This document shows, piece by piece, positions 1-6,354 of a DNA stretch of 6,354 bases (the first letter of the stretch is position 1; every line of letters starts with the position of its first letter). The stretch is taken from assembly GCA_035695045.1 (NCBI GenBank), contig DASSEX010000031.1, forward strand, positions 1-6,354, given 5' to 3'. Below the pieces are notes generated by a model. That model had not been told where the DNA came from. It saw only the letters and a program-made list of their open reading frames with translations, and made no database searches. The position numbers and the translations under genes were made by a program. The DNA is from DASSKP01 sp035695045 (GTDB lineage Bacteria; Actinomycetota; Actinomycetes; JAFAQI01).

Positions 1-119
1 ACGGCAACGTGCACTGGAGCCGGACCCACACCACGGCCTACGACTACCGCGTCCGCATGCCCGGCAAGACGCCGTTCGCGCCCAGCAACTACGCCTACGC
101 GACCGTTCGTATCGGCTGA
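1..119 (+). CDS. 3' end of an unidentified, probably exported protein
   Basis: Reading from base 3, an open frame of 38 codons ends at TGA 117-119; the 5' part lies outside the window. The visible tail contains HTTAYDYRVRMPGKTPFAPS and ends in ATVRIG. It is rich in aromatic residues, Thr and alternating hydrophobic residues, and closes on a beta-strand-like segment. This resembles the C-terminal strands of the Ig-like or fibronectin-like beta-sandwich domains that end many secreted actinobacterial proteins, but there is too little sequence to name a family. Third codon positions are almost all G or C, as in the genes downstream, which supports real coding. It is convergent with the small minus-strand gene and does not seem functionally tied to the heat-shock operon. 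The frame is fairly secure; the exported nature is a guess from composition. Confidence 0.7.
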   Translation, partial: GNVHWSRTHTTAYDYRVRMPGKTPFAPSNYAYATVRIG

Positions 120-120
120 C

Positions 121-136
121 CGGCCGCCGGCGGCCG
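121..136. terminator. Perfect 16-bp GC palindrome between convergent genes, possible bidirectional terminator
   Basis: CGGCCGCCGGCGGCCG is identical to its reverse complement. As RNA it could form a CGGCCG stem closed by a CCGG loop. It fills the 17-base gap between the TGA of the upstream gene (117-119) and the TAG of the minus-strand gene (139-137), which is where a terminator shared by two convergent genes would sit. There is no T tract on either side, so it is not a classical intrinsic terminator. Hairpins without a T tail are often proposed as terminators in high-GC actinobacteria, so the call is tentative. Confidence 0.45.
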
Positions 137-280
137 CTAGAGCATGCCGGCGAGCCACCGGAGGATCGGCAGCACGACCAGCGGCGCCGTGAGCACCACC
201 ATGCCCAGAACGACGAGCCCGGCCAGCGCACGAGTGCGCAGGTTGGGCTCTCCGCTGCGGTCCTGGAGCCGACCCAACAT
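137..280 (-). CDS. Small single-pass membrane protein, unknown function
   Basis: From ATG 280-278 this encodes 47 residues. A polar head (MLGRLQDRSGEPNLRTR) is followed by a strongly hydrophobic stretch at about residues 18-44 (ALAGLVVLGMVVLTAPLVVL and onward), then RWLAGML. It would be a one-pass membrane protein with a short basic N-terminal tail. The frame can be extended to a TTG at 358-356 (73 residues). I prefer the ATG because about 42 of its 47 codons end in G or C, whereas the first 14 codons of the long form have only 6 and run through the HspR operator and an oligo-T stretch. Neither start has a recognisable Shine-Dalgarno sequence. The gene is divergent from dnaK and convergent with the upstream gene. 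I recognise no family. The coding composition and hydrophobic segment make it plausible, but it could be a chance ORF. Confidence 0.5.
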   Translation of the reverse strand: MLGRLQDRSGEPNLRTRALAGLVVLGMVVLTAPLVVLPILRWLAGML

Positions 281-338
281 GGCCGGAGCGTACGCCGCCG
301 TCGCCCTCTCGGTGCCTTGAGCGTCCCCGCCAAAAAAA

Positions 339-359
339 GTTGAGTCAGGTCCGCTCAAG
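339..359. promoter_or_regulatory. HAIR operator 1 (HspR binding site)
   Basis: GTTGAGT-N7-GCTCAAG matches the actinobacterial HAIR consensus CTTGAGT-N7-ACTCAAG at 12 of 14 positions with the exact 7-base spacer. It ends five bases upstream of the TTGACA -35 element of the dnaK promoter, so HspR bound here would contact the upstream face of RNA polymerase. Its centre (349) lies 52 bp, about five helical turns, from the centre of the second site. A run of seven A (332-338) directly precedes it. Confidence 0.88.
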
Positions 360-387
360 GGGAATTGACAGGTCGGCTCCGGCCGTT
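360..387 (+). promoter_or_regulatory. Possible SigH/SigR-type stress promoter for dnaK
   Basis: GGGAATT (360-366) is followed, after 17 bases, by CGTT (384-387). This fits the published SigH consensus of mycobacteria (GGGAAYA-N16-17-cGTT) except for the last base of the -35 box, and is close to the SigR/SigH motifs of Streptomyces and Corynebacterium. Transcripts from SigH-dependent dnaK promoters are known in mycobacteria and corynebacteria. The predicted start, near 394, falls inside HAIR operator 2. The match is by eye and overlaps the housekeeping promoter, so use of this promoter is inference. Confidence 0.5.
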
Positions 388-393
388 GAGCAT
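365..393 (+). promoter_or_regulatory. Housekeeping-type promoter of the dnaK operon
   Basis: A perfect TTGACA -35 hexamer (365-370) is followed, after an optimal 17-base spacer, by GAGCAT (388-393). The latter is a weak -10 but keeps the A at position 2 and T at position 6 that actinobacterial vegetative promoters conserve. Transcription would start near 400, leaving a leader of about 70 bases. The promoter is framed by HAIR operator 1 just upstream and HAIR operator 2 over the -10 and start region, so HspR repression by occlusion fits well. Confidence 0.7.
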
Positions 394-411
394 GAGTGAA
401 GGCGGCTCAAG
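391..411. promoter_or_regulatory. HAIR operator 2 (HspR binding site)
   Basis: CATGAGT-N7-GCTCAAG matches the HAIR consensus at 12 of 14 positions with the exact spacer. It covers the end of the -10 element and the predicted transcription start. An additional GTTGAGC half-site (385-391) abuts its left arm and makes a second, wider inverted repeat with the same right arm (TTGAGC-N13-GCTCAA), so the exact HspR footprint could extend to the left. Confidence 0.85.
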
Positions 412-414
412 GCT

Positions 415-467
415 GAGTCGCTCCCCTGGGCGGACTGCCCGGGTCAGCACGGCTCAACGGAGGACTC
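415..467 (+). promoter_or_regulatory. Possible SD-sequestering, ROSE-like leader structure of dnaK
   Basis: The leader strand GAGUC-G-CUCC (415-424) can pair with GGAGGACUC (459-467), which contains the whole dnaK Shine-Dalgarno sequence. This gives nine Watson-Crick pairs with one bulged G (420). Inside it, CCUGGGC (425-431) and GCCCGGG (437-443) form a seven-pair hairpin with one G-U pair and a five-base loop. The part facing the SD reads UCGCU opposite AGGA, the UYGCU/AGGA arrangement with an unpaired G that marks ROSE RNA thermometers of proteobacteria. A competing pairing of 412-416 (GCUGA) with 444-448 (UCAGC) would free the SD. All pairing was found by eye; no folding energy was computed, and chance complementarity in GC-rich DNA is a real alternative. 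Confidence 0.35.
459..463 (+). promoter_or_regulatory. Shine-Dalgarno sequence of dnaK
   Basis: GGAGG lies seven bases before the ATG at 471, which fixes the dnaK start. The ribosome-binding site is strong and lies within the arm of the possible leader stem described separately. Confidence 0.9.
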
Positions 468-470
468 CAC

Positions 471-2305
<1,835 letters not shown>

Positions 2306-2309
<4 letters not shown>

Positions 2310-2911
2310 CCGATGCCCCCACCGAAGGGGAGGGCCCGGTCATCCGCGACAAGCGCCGCATCGACCCCAGCACCGGTGAGCTCCGTCCGGAGGCCGCGCA
2401 GCCCGCGGCCTCCGGGCAGGCCCCGGCGGACCCGGTCGAGGAAGAGCTGGCCCAGCTCGTCAGCGATGACATCCAGAAGCTGCTCGACGAGCGCACGAGT
2501 GACCTGCAGCGCGTGCAGGCGGAGTTCACCAACTACCGCCGTCGCGTCGAGCGTGACCGGCAGGCAGTAGGCGAGCAGGCGCTTGCGTCGGTGCTCATCG
2601 GCTTGCTTCCGGTGCTCGACGACATCGAGCGGGCGCGCGAGCACGGTGAGGTCGAAGGTGGCTTCAAACTCGTAGCCGACGGTCTGGAGACGACGCTGAC
2701 CAAGCTGGGTCTCGAGCGTTTCGGCACTGCCGGCGAGCCCTTCGACCCCAACGTTCACGAGGCTCTGACGCACGCGCTGTCTCCCGACGTCAATGAACCG
2801 AGCTGTGGCCAGGTCTACCAACCCGGTTATCGGGTCGGTGACCGCGTGCTCCGCCCCGCGCGGGTCGGTGTCGTCGAACCCGGAGAGCCGGACGCCCCGA
2901 GCCCCGAGTGA
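2306..2911 (+). CDS. grpE: Nucleotide exchange factor GrpE
   Basis: GrpE is a dimeric co-chaperone that opens the DnaK nucleotide-binding domain to release ADP, and often acts as a thermosensor. It has 201 residues. A disordered, Pro/Ala/Glu-rich N-terminus (1-43) is followed by a long helical coiled-coil region (about 44-95) containing QAEFTNYRRRVERDR. The C-terminal beta domain carries the GrpE signature from FDPNVHEA (146-153) through YQPGYRVGDRVLRPARVGVV (171-190), the part that contacts DnaK. The start is GTG 2306-2308, overlapping the dnaK stop as GTGA, with a GGGAG SD (2295-2299) six bases upstream, so translation is probably coupled to dnaK. Cys167 is its only cysteine, within the otherwise conserved beta domain. 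Identification is firm; the start is well supported. Confidence 0.96.
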
Positions 2912-2947
2912 TGCGGAGCCGTCGAGCGAGTGACATGCGAATGAGAG

Positions 2948-2954
2948 AGGAGGG
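2948..2954 (+). promoter_or_regulatory. Strong Shine-Dalgarno sequence of dnaJ
   Basis: AGGAGGG, six bases before ATG 2961, sits at the end of a 49-base gap after grpE. Nearby ATGs at 2935 and 2941 are out of frame with dnaJ. The unusually good SD suggests that dnaJ recruits ribosomes independently. I see no promoter, operator or hairpin in the rest of the gap. Confidence 0.85.
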
Positions 2955-2960
2955 ACGCCG

Positions 2961-4106
2961 ATGAGTGCGCGCGACTACGTCGAGAAGGACTACTACGCCG
3001 CTCTCGGCGTCCCGAAGGACGCCTCGCAGGCGGACATCAAGAAGACCTACCGCAAGCTTGCGCGGCAGTACCACCCCGACGCCAACAAGGGCGACGCCGC
3101 GGCGGAGGAGAAGTTCAAGGAGATCTCCGAGGCCTACGACGTCCTGTCCGACGAGAAGAAGCGCAAGGAGTACGACGAAGCGCGCGCACTGTTCGGCAGC
3201 GGCGGTTTCCGTGTTCCCGGCGGCGGTGGCGGCGTCCCGTTCGACCTGTCCGACCTCTTCGGGGGTGCAGGGGCCGGCGGTGGCGGCCTCGGCGACATCC
3301 TCGGTGGCATCTTCGGCGGTCGTGGCGGTCGCGCTCATGCGGCACGGCGGGGCGCCGACGTGGAGGCAGAGGTCACCCTGTCCTTCACCGATGCGATCGA
3401 CGGCGCGACCGTGCCGTTGCAGCTGACCGGGCACGCCTCGTGCCCGACCTGCAAGGGCAGCGGAGCCAAGCCGGGCACCGCGACCCGGGTCTGCCCGGCG
3501 TGCACCGGCACCGGCATGTCCAGCCGAAACGCAGGCGGCTTCGCTTTCGCCGAACCGTGCCGCGAGTGCCGCGGTCGGGGGTTGCTCATCGACGACCCGT
3601 GCGCCACCTGCGCGGGCACCGGCCAGGCGATGACCACCCGGACGCTTCGCGCCCGCATCCCGGCGGGCGTCAAGGACGGGCAGCGCATTCGGCTCAAGGG
3701 CAAGGGCGCTCCCGGTGAGCGCGGGGGCCCGGCCGGTGACCTCGTCGTGCTCGTGCACGTGCGGCCGCACGAGGTGTTCGGACGCAAGGGCGACAACCTC
3801 ACGCTGGCGTTGCCGGTCACCTTCCCCGAGGCCGCCTTGGGTGCGACGGTGAAGGTGCCGACACTCGGAGGGGCACCCGTCTCGGTGAAGATTCCCGCCG
3901 GCACCACGACCGGCCGCACTCTGCGAGTACGTGGCAAGGGCGCCACGCGCCGGGACGGCACGCGGGGAGACCTTCTCGTCACGGTGGAGGTCGCAGTGCC
4001 GCAGCGCCTCAGCGACAAGGCGAAGGACGCGTTGACGGCGTACGCCGAAGCGCAGCCCGATGACCCGCGTGCGCATCTGGCGGCAATGGTGAGTGGCGAT
4101 GAGTGA
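2961..4106 (+). CDS. dnaJ: Hsp40 co-chaperone DnaJ (type I)
   Basis: DnaJ delivers substrates to DnaK and stimulates its ATPase. All type I domains are present in 381 residues. The J domain (about 10-75) has the catalytic HPD at 38-40. A glycine-rich G/F-type linker (about 79-124) includes GVPFDLSDLFGG. The zinc-binding domain has four CxxCxGxG motifs: CPTCKGSG (161-168), CPACTGTG (178-185), CRECRGRG (200-207) and CATCAGTG (214-221). Two beta-sandwich substrate-binding domains follow (about 225-345), then a short dimerisation tail. The linker is heavy in Gly and light in Phe. Its place between grpE and hspR identifies it as the operon copy (DnaJ1 type) rather than the stand-alone DnaJ2 common in actinobacteria. 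Its stop lies inside the start of hspR. Confidence 0.97.
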   Translation: MSARDYVEKDYYAALGVPKDASQADIKKTYRKLARQYHPDANKGDAAAEEKFKEISEAYDVLSDEKKRKEYDEARALFGSGGFRVPGGGGGVPFDLSDLFGGAGAGGGGLGDILGGIFGGRGGRAHAARRGADVEAEVTLSFTDAIDGATVPLQLTGHASCPTCKGSGAKPGTATRVCPACTGTGMSSRNAGGFAFAEPCRECRGRGLLIDDPCATCAGTGQAMTTRTLRARIPAGVKDGQRIRLKGKGAPGERGGPAGDLVVLVHVRPHEVFGRKGDNLTLALPVTFPEAALGATVKVPTLGGAPVSVKIPAGTTTGRTLRVRGKGATRRDGTRGDLLVTVEVAVPQRLSDKAKDALTAYAEAQPDDPRAHLAAMVSGDE

Positions 4107-4545
4107 CGTCGGCGACTTCGGCTTCGCGCCGGCCGGCTCGGTGCCGGACGATGCGCCGGTCTACGTCATCTCCGTCGCCGCGACGCTGGCCGGCATGCAC
4201 CCGCAGACGCTGCGGCAGTACGACCGGCTCGGCCTCGTCTCACCCGACCGGACTCCAGGTCGTGGACGCCGTTACTCGCTGCGGGACATCGCGTTGCTCC
4301 GCCAGGTGCAGCGGTTGTCCCAGGATGAGGGCATCAACCTCGCTGGAGTGAAGCGCATCCTCGAGCTCGAGGCGCACGTCGACGCCTTGCGCACACGCAT
4401 GACCGAGCTGCTGGCCGACCTCGACGCGACCCGCGCCGAGATCGCTCGTCGCGAGGCGCAGGTCCACCAGTCCTATCGGCGTGATCTCGTGCCGGTCGAC
4501 CGCGGCTCGATGGTCGTCTGGCGTCCACAACCCCCACAACACTGA
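4099..4545 (+). CDS. hspR: MerR-family heat-shock repressor HspR
   Basis: HspR represses chaperone genes by binding HAIR sites, in Streptomyces with DnaK as co-repressor. From ATG 4099 it has 148 residues. A short acidic leader is followed by a MerR winged helix-turn-helix (about 21-90) with VYVISVAATLAGMHPQTLRQ, YDRLGLVSP and GRGRRYS, the recognition and wing regions typical of HspR. A coiled-coil helix spans about 91-125, and a basic linker leads to a hydrophobic tail, MVVWRP (138-143). There are no cysteines, as expected for a non-metal MerR relative. The ATG has GGTGAG (4088-4093) five bases upstream. A GTG at 4093 would add two residues but leaves no room for an SD. The start overlaps the dnaJ stop by eight bases. 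The two HAIR sites before dnaK imply that it represses its own operon. Confidence 0.95.
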   Translation: MSDVGDFGFAPAGSVPDDAPVYVISVAATLAGMHPQTLRQYDRLGLVSPDRTPGRGRRYSLRDIALLRQVQRLSQDEGINLAGVKRILELEAHVDALRTRMTELLADLDATRAEIARREAQVHQSYRRDLVPVDRGSMVVWRPQPPQH

Positions 4546-4566
4546 AACCAGGTATCGAAGACATAG

Positions 4567-6354
4567 ATGGACAGCTACAAGCTCACCACCCGCAGCCAGG
4601 ATGCGCTTTCCGCCGCCGTGCAGTCCGCGGCGAGCGCAGGACATCCGCACGTCGAGCCACTGCACCTCCTGCTCGCGCTCCTCTCGCAGACCGACGGCAT
4701 CGCGCGGCCGTTGATCCAGGCCGCCGGCGGCGACCCGTCGACGGTCGCGAGCCTGGCGCAGGCGCAGCTCGGCCGGCTTCCTGCGGCTACGGGTGCAACC
4801 GTTGCGGCTCCTGGGCTTTCGCGTCCTGCGATCGCCGTCGTCAACGCGGCAGCGGAGCTCGCGAAGTCGCTCGGTGACGACTACGTCTCGACCGAACATC
4901 TGCTGGTGGGGCTGGCCAAGGACGGCGGAGCTCCCGTCTCCGGTCTGCTCCCTGCGGCCGACGCGTTGCTCGCCGCGTTCGAGGACGTGCGTGGTCACCA
5001 GCGGGTGAGCTCGCCGGACCCCGAGGCGACCTACCAGGCACTGGAGAAGTACGGCGTCGACCTCACTGCGCGGGCGCGTGACGGGAAGCTCGACCCCGTC
5101 ATCGGCCGTGACACCGAGATCCGCCGCGTTGTCCAGGTGCTGAGTCGCCGTACGAAGAACAACCCTGTGCTCATCGGTGAGCCCGGCGTCGGCAAGACGG
5201 CGGTCGTCGAAGGCCTGGCGCTGCGCATCGTCGCCGGCGACGTGCCGGAGTCGTTGCGTGGCAAGCGACTGGTCGCGCTCGACCTCGGCGCCATGGTCGC
5301 GGGCGCGAAATACCGCGGCGAGTTCGAGGAGCGGCTCAAGGCGGTGCTCACCGAGATCCGCGAGAGCGACGGTCAGGTCATCACGTTCATCGACGAGCTG
5401 CACACAGTCGTCGGCGCGGGCGCGACCGGCGAGAGCGCGATGGACGCCGGCAACATGCTGAAGCCGATGCTTGCCCGCGGTGAGCTGCGCATGGTCGGCG
5501 CGACGACGCTCGACGAATATCGCGAACACATCGAGAAGGACCCGGCTCTCGAGCGCCGCTTCCAGCCGGTGCTCGTGGGTGAGCCGAGCGTCGAGGACAC
5601 GATCGCGATCCTGCGCGGGTTGAAGAGCCGCTACGAGTCGCACCATCGCGTCGAGATCTCGGATGCTGCTCTCGTCGCGGCGGCGACGCTGTCCAACCGC
5701 TACATCACCGCACGGTTCCTGCCGGACAAGGCGATCGACCTCGTCGACGAGTCGGCGTCGCGACTGCGCATGGAGATCGACTCGCGCCCGGTCGAGATCG
5801 ACGAGCTGCAGCGCGCTGTCGACCGCCTCAAGATGGAGGAGCTCGCGCTCGCCAAGGAGGACGACGCCGCCTCGCGCGAGCGTCTCGAGAAGCTGCGCGC
5901 CGAGCTCGCCGACCGCTCCGAGCAGCTGTCTGCACTCAACGCTCGATGGGAGCGGGAGAAGAGCGGCCTCAACCGTGTGGGCGAGCTCAAGCAGCGGCTC
6001 GACGACCTGCGGACTCAGATGGACCGGGCACAGCGCGACGGCGATCTGGAGACCGCTTCGCGGCTGCAGTACGCCGACATCCCGGCCGCCGAGCGTGAGC
6101 TCGCGGACGCAGCGGCGACCGCCGAGGACACCGAGTCCGGCGGGCCGATGGTGAAGGAGGAGGTCGGGCCGGACGACGTCGCCGAAGTCGTCGCGTCCTG
6201 GACCGGCATCCCCGCCGGCCGTCTGCTCGAAGGCGAGACCGCGAAGCTCCTGCGCATGGAGGACGAGCTCGGCAAACGGGTCGTCGGTCAGGATGACGCC
6301 GTCCGCGCGGTGTCCGACGCCGTGCGGCGCGCGCGCTCCGGCATCAGCGACCCG
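4567..6354 (+). CDS. clpB: Disaggregase ClpB, N-terminal 596 residues (cut by window edge)
   Basis: ClpB is a hexameric AAA+ ATPase that threads aggregated proteins through its pore and hands them to DnaK. The frame is open to the last base. The Clp N-domain (about 1-145) includes HVEPLHLLLALL. NBD1 has Walker A GEPGVGKT (204-211), pore loop KYRG (248-251), Walker B VITFIDEL (271-278) and arginine finger pair RR (330-331). The coiled-coil M domain, absent from ClpA/ClpC-type short linkers, spans about 405-525 and identifies ClpB. NBD2 begins with RVVGQDDAV (571-579), and the window ends at SGISDP, shortly before where its Walker A should be. The start is ATG 4567, 21 bases after hspR, with only a weak GAAG (4557-4560) as SD. 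No terminator or HAIR site lies between, so it is probably co-transcribed with hspR. Confidence 0.96.
   Translation, partial: MDSYKLTTRSQDALSAAVQSAASAGHPHVEPLHLLLALLSQTDGIARPLIQAAGGDPSTVASLAQAQLGRLPAATGATVAAPGLSRPAIAVVNAAAELAKSLGDDYVSTEHLLVGLAKDGGAPVSGLLPAADALLAAFEDVRGHQRVSSPDPEATYQALEKYGVDLTARARDGKLDPVIGRDTEIRRVVQVLSRRTKNNPVLIGEPGVGKTAVVEGLALRIVAGDVPESLRGKRLVALDLGAMVAGAKYRGEFEERLKAVLTEIRESDGQVITFIDELHTVVGAGATGESAMDAGNMLKPMLARGELRMVGATTLDEYREHIEKDPALERRFQPVLVGEPSVEDTIAILRGLKSRYESHHRVEISDAALVAAATLSNRYITARFLPDKAIDLVDESASRLRMEIDSRPVEIDELQRAVDRLKMEELALAKEDDAASRERLEKLRAELADRSEQLSALNARWEREKSGLNRVGELKQRLDDLRTQMDRAQRDGDLETASRLQYADIPAAERELADAAATAEDTESGGPMVKEEVGPDDVAEVVASWTGIPAGRLLEGETAKLLRMEDELGKRVVGQDDAVRAVSDAVRRARSGISDP

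Noticed and set aside
386..414. Second promoter, TTGAGC-N17-AAGGCT
   Set aside because: The -35 is a HAIR half-site and the -10 is weak; the better TTGACA promoter lies just upstream.
438..458. Third HAIR candidate next to the SD (CCCGGGT-N7-GCTCAAC)
   Set aside because: Only 9 of 14 positions match and the left arm is poor; kept only as a half-site.
2790..4076. 428-codon open frame on the minus strand across dnaJ
   Set aside because: Antisense shadow of a clear dnaJ, with Ala/Gly/Arg-rich product and no recognisable motif.
4093..4098. GTG start for hspR two codons upstream of the ATG
   Set aside because: The SD-like GGTGAG would run into the GTG itself, leaving no spacer; the ATG at 4099 has correct spacing.
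4240..5646. 468-codon open frame on the minus strand across hspR and clpB
   Set aside because: Antisense to two unmistakable genes and spanning their boundary; composition is typical of a GC shadow.

Overview
The window is high-GC DNA with coding third positions dominated by G and C. It carries an actinobacterial heat-shock operon, dnaK-grpE-dnaJ-hspR-clpB. Three things point to Actinobacteria: HspR, a MerR-type repressor; HAIR operators (the HspR binding site, CTTGAGT-N7-ACTCAAG) upstream of dnaK; and a DnaK of Gram-positive type ending in an acidic DAEIVDED tail. hspR followed directly by clpB occurs in only some actinobacteria. I cannot name a genus from the sequence alone.

Layout. Bases 1-119 are the 3' end of a rightward gene, probably for an exported protein. 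A 16-bp perfect palindrome (121-136) separates its stop from the stop of a convergent small membrane-protein ORF on the minus strand (280 to 137). Bases 281-470 are the dnaK control region. It holds two good HAIR sites (339-359 and 391-411). A TTGACA-type housekeeping promoter lies between and partly under them, overlapped by a GGGAAT/CGTT motif pair typical of SigH/SigR stress promoters. The predicted 5' leader can fold so that the dnaK ribosome-binding site is buried, with a local motif like that of ROSE RNA thermometers. Then follow dnaK (471-2309), grpE (2306-2911), dnaJ (2961-4106), hspR (4099-4545) and clpB (from 4567, running off the right edge just before its second ATPase domain). All five genes are on the plus strand, overlapping or closely spaced, with no terminator seen between them.

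How the genes work together. DnaK, with its J-protein DnaJ and exchange factor GrpE, refolds proteins. ClpB pulls aggregated proteins apart in cooperation with DnaK. HspR binds HAIR sites to repress the operon, and in Streptomyces DnaK is its co-repressor, so free DnaK reports chaperone sufficiency. Placing hspR and clpB in the same transcript would put the whole disaggregation machine under one feedback loop.

Most of this is well-known biology. The parts most worth a second look are in the 190-base control region: the overlapping promoters, and above all the possible SD-sequestering, ROSE-like leader. That leader is an inference from base pairing done by eye.
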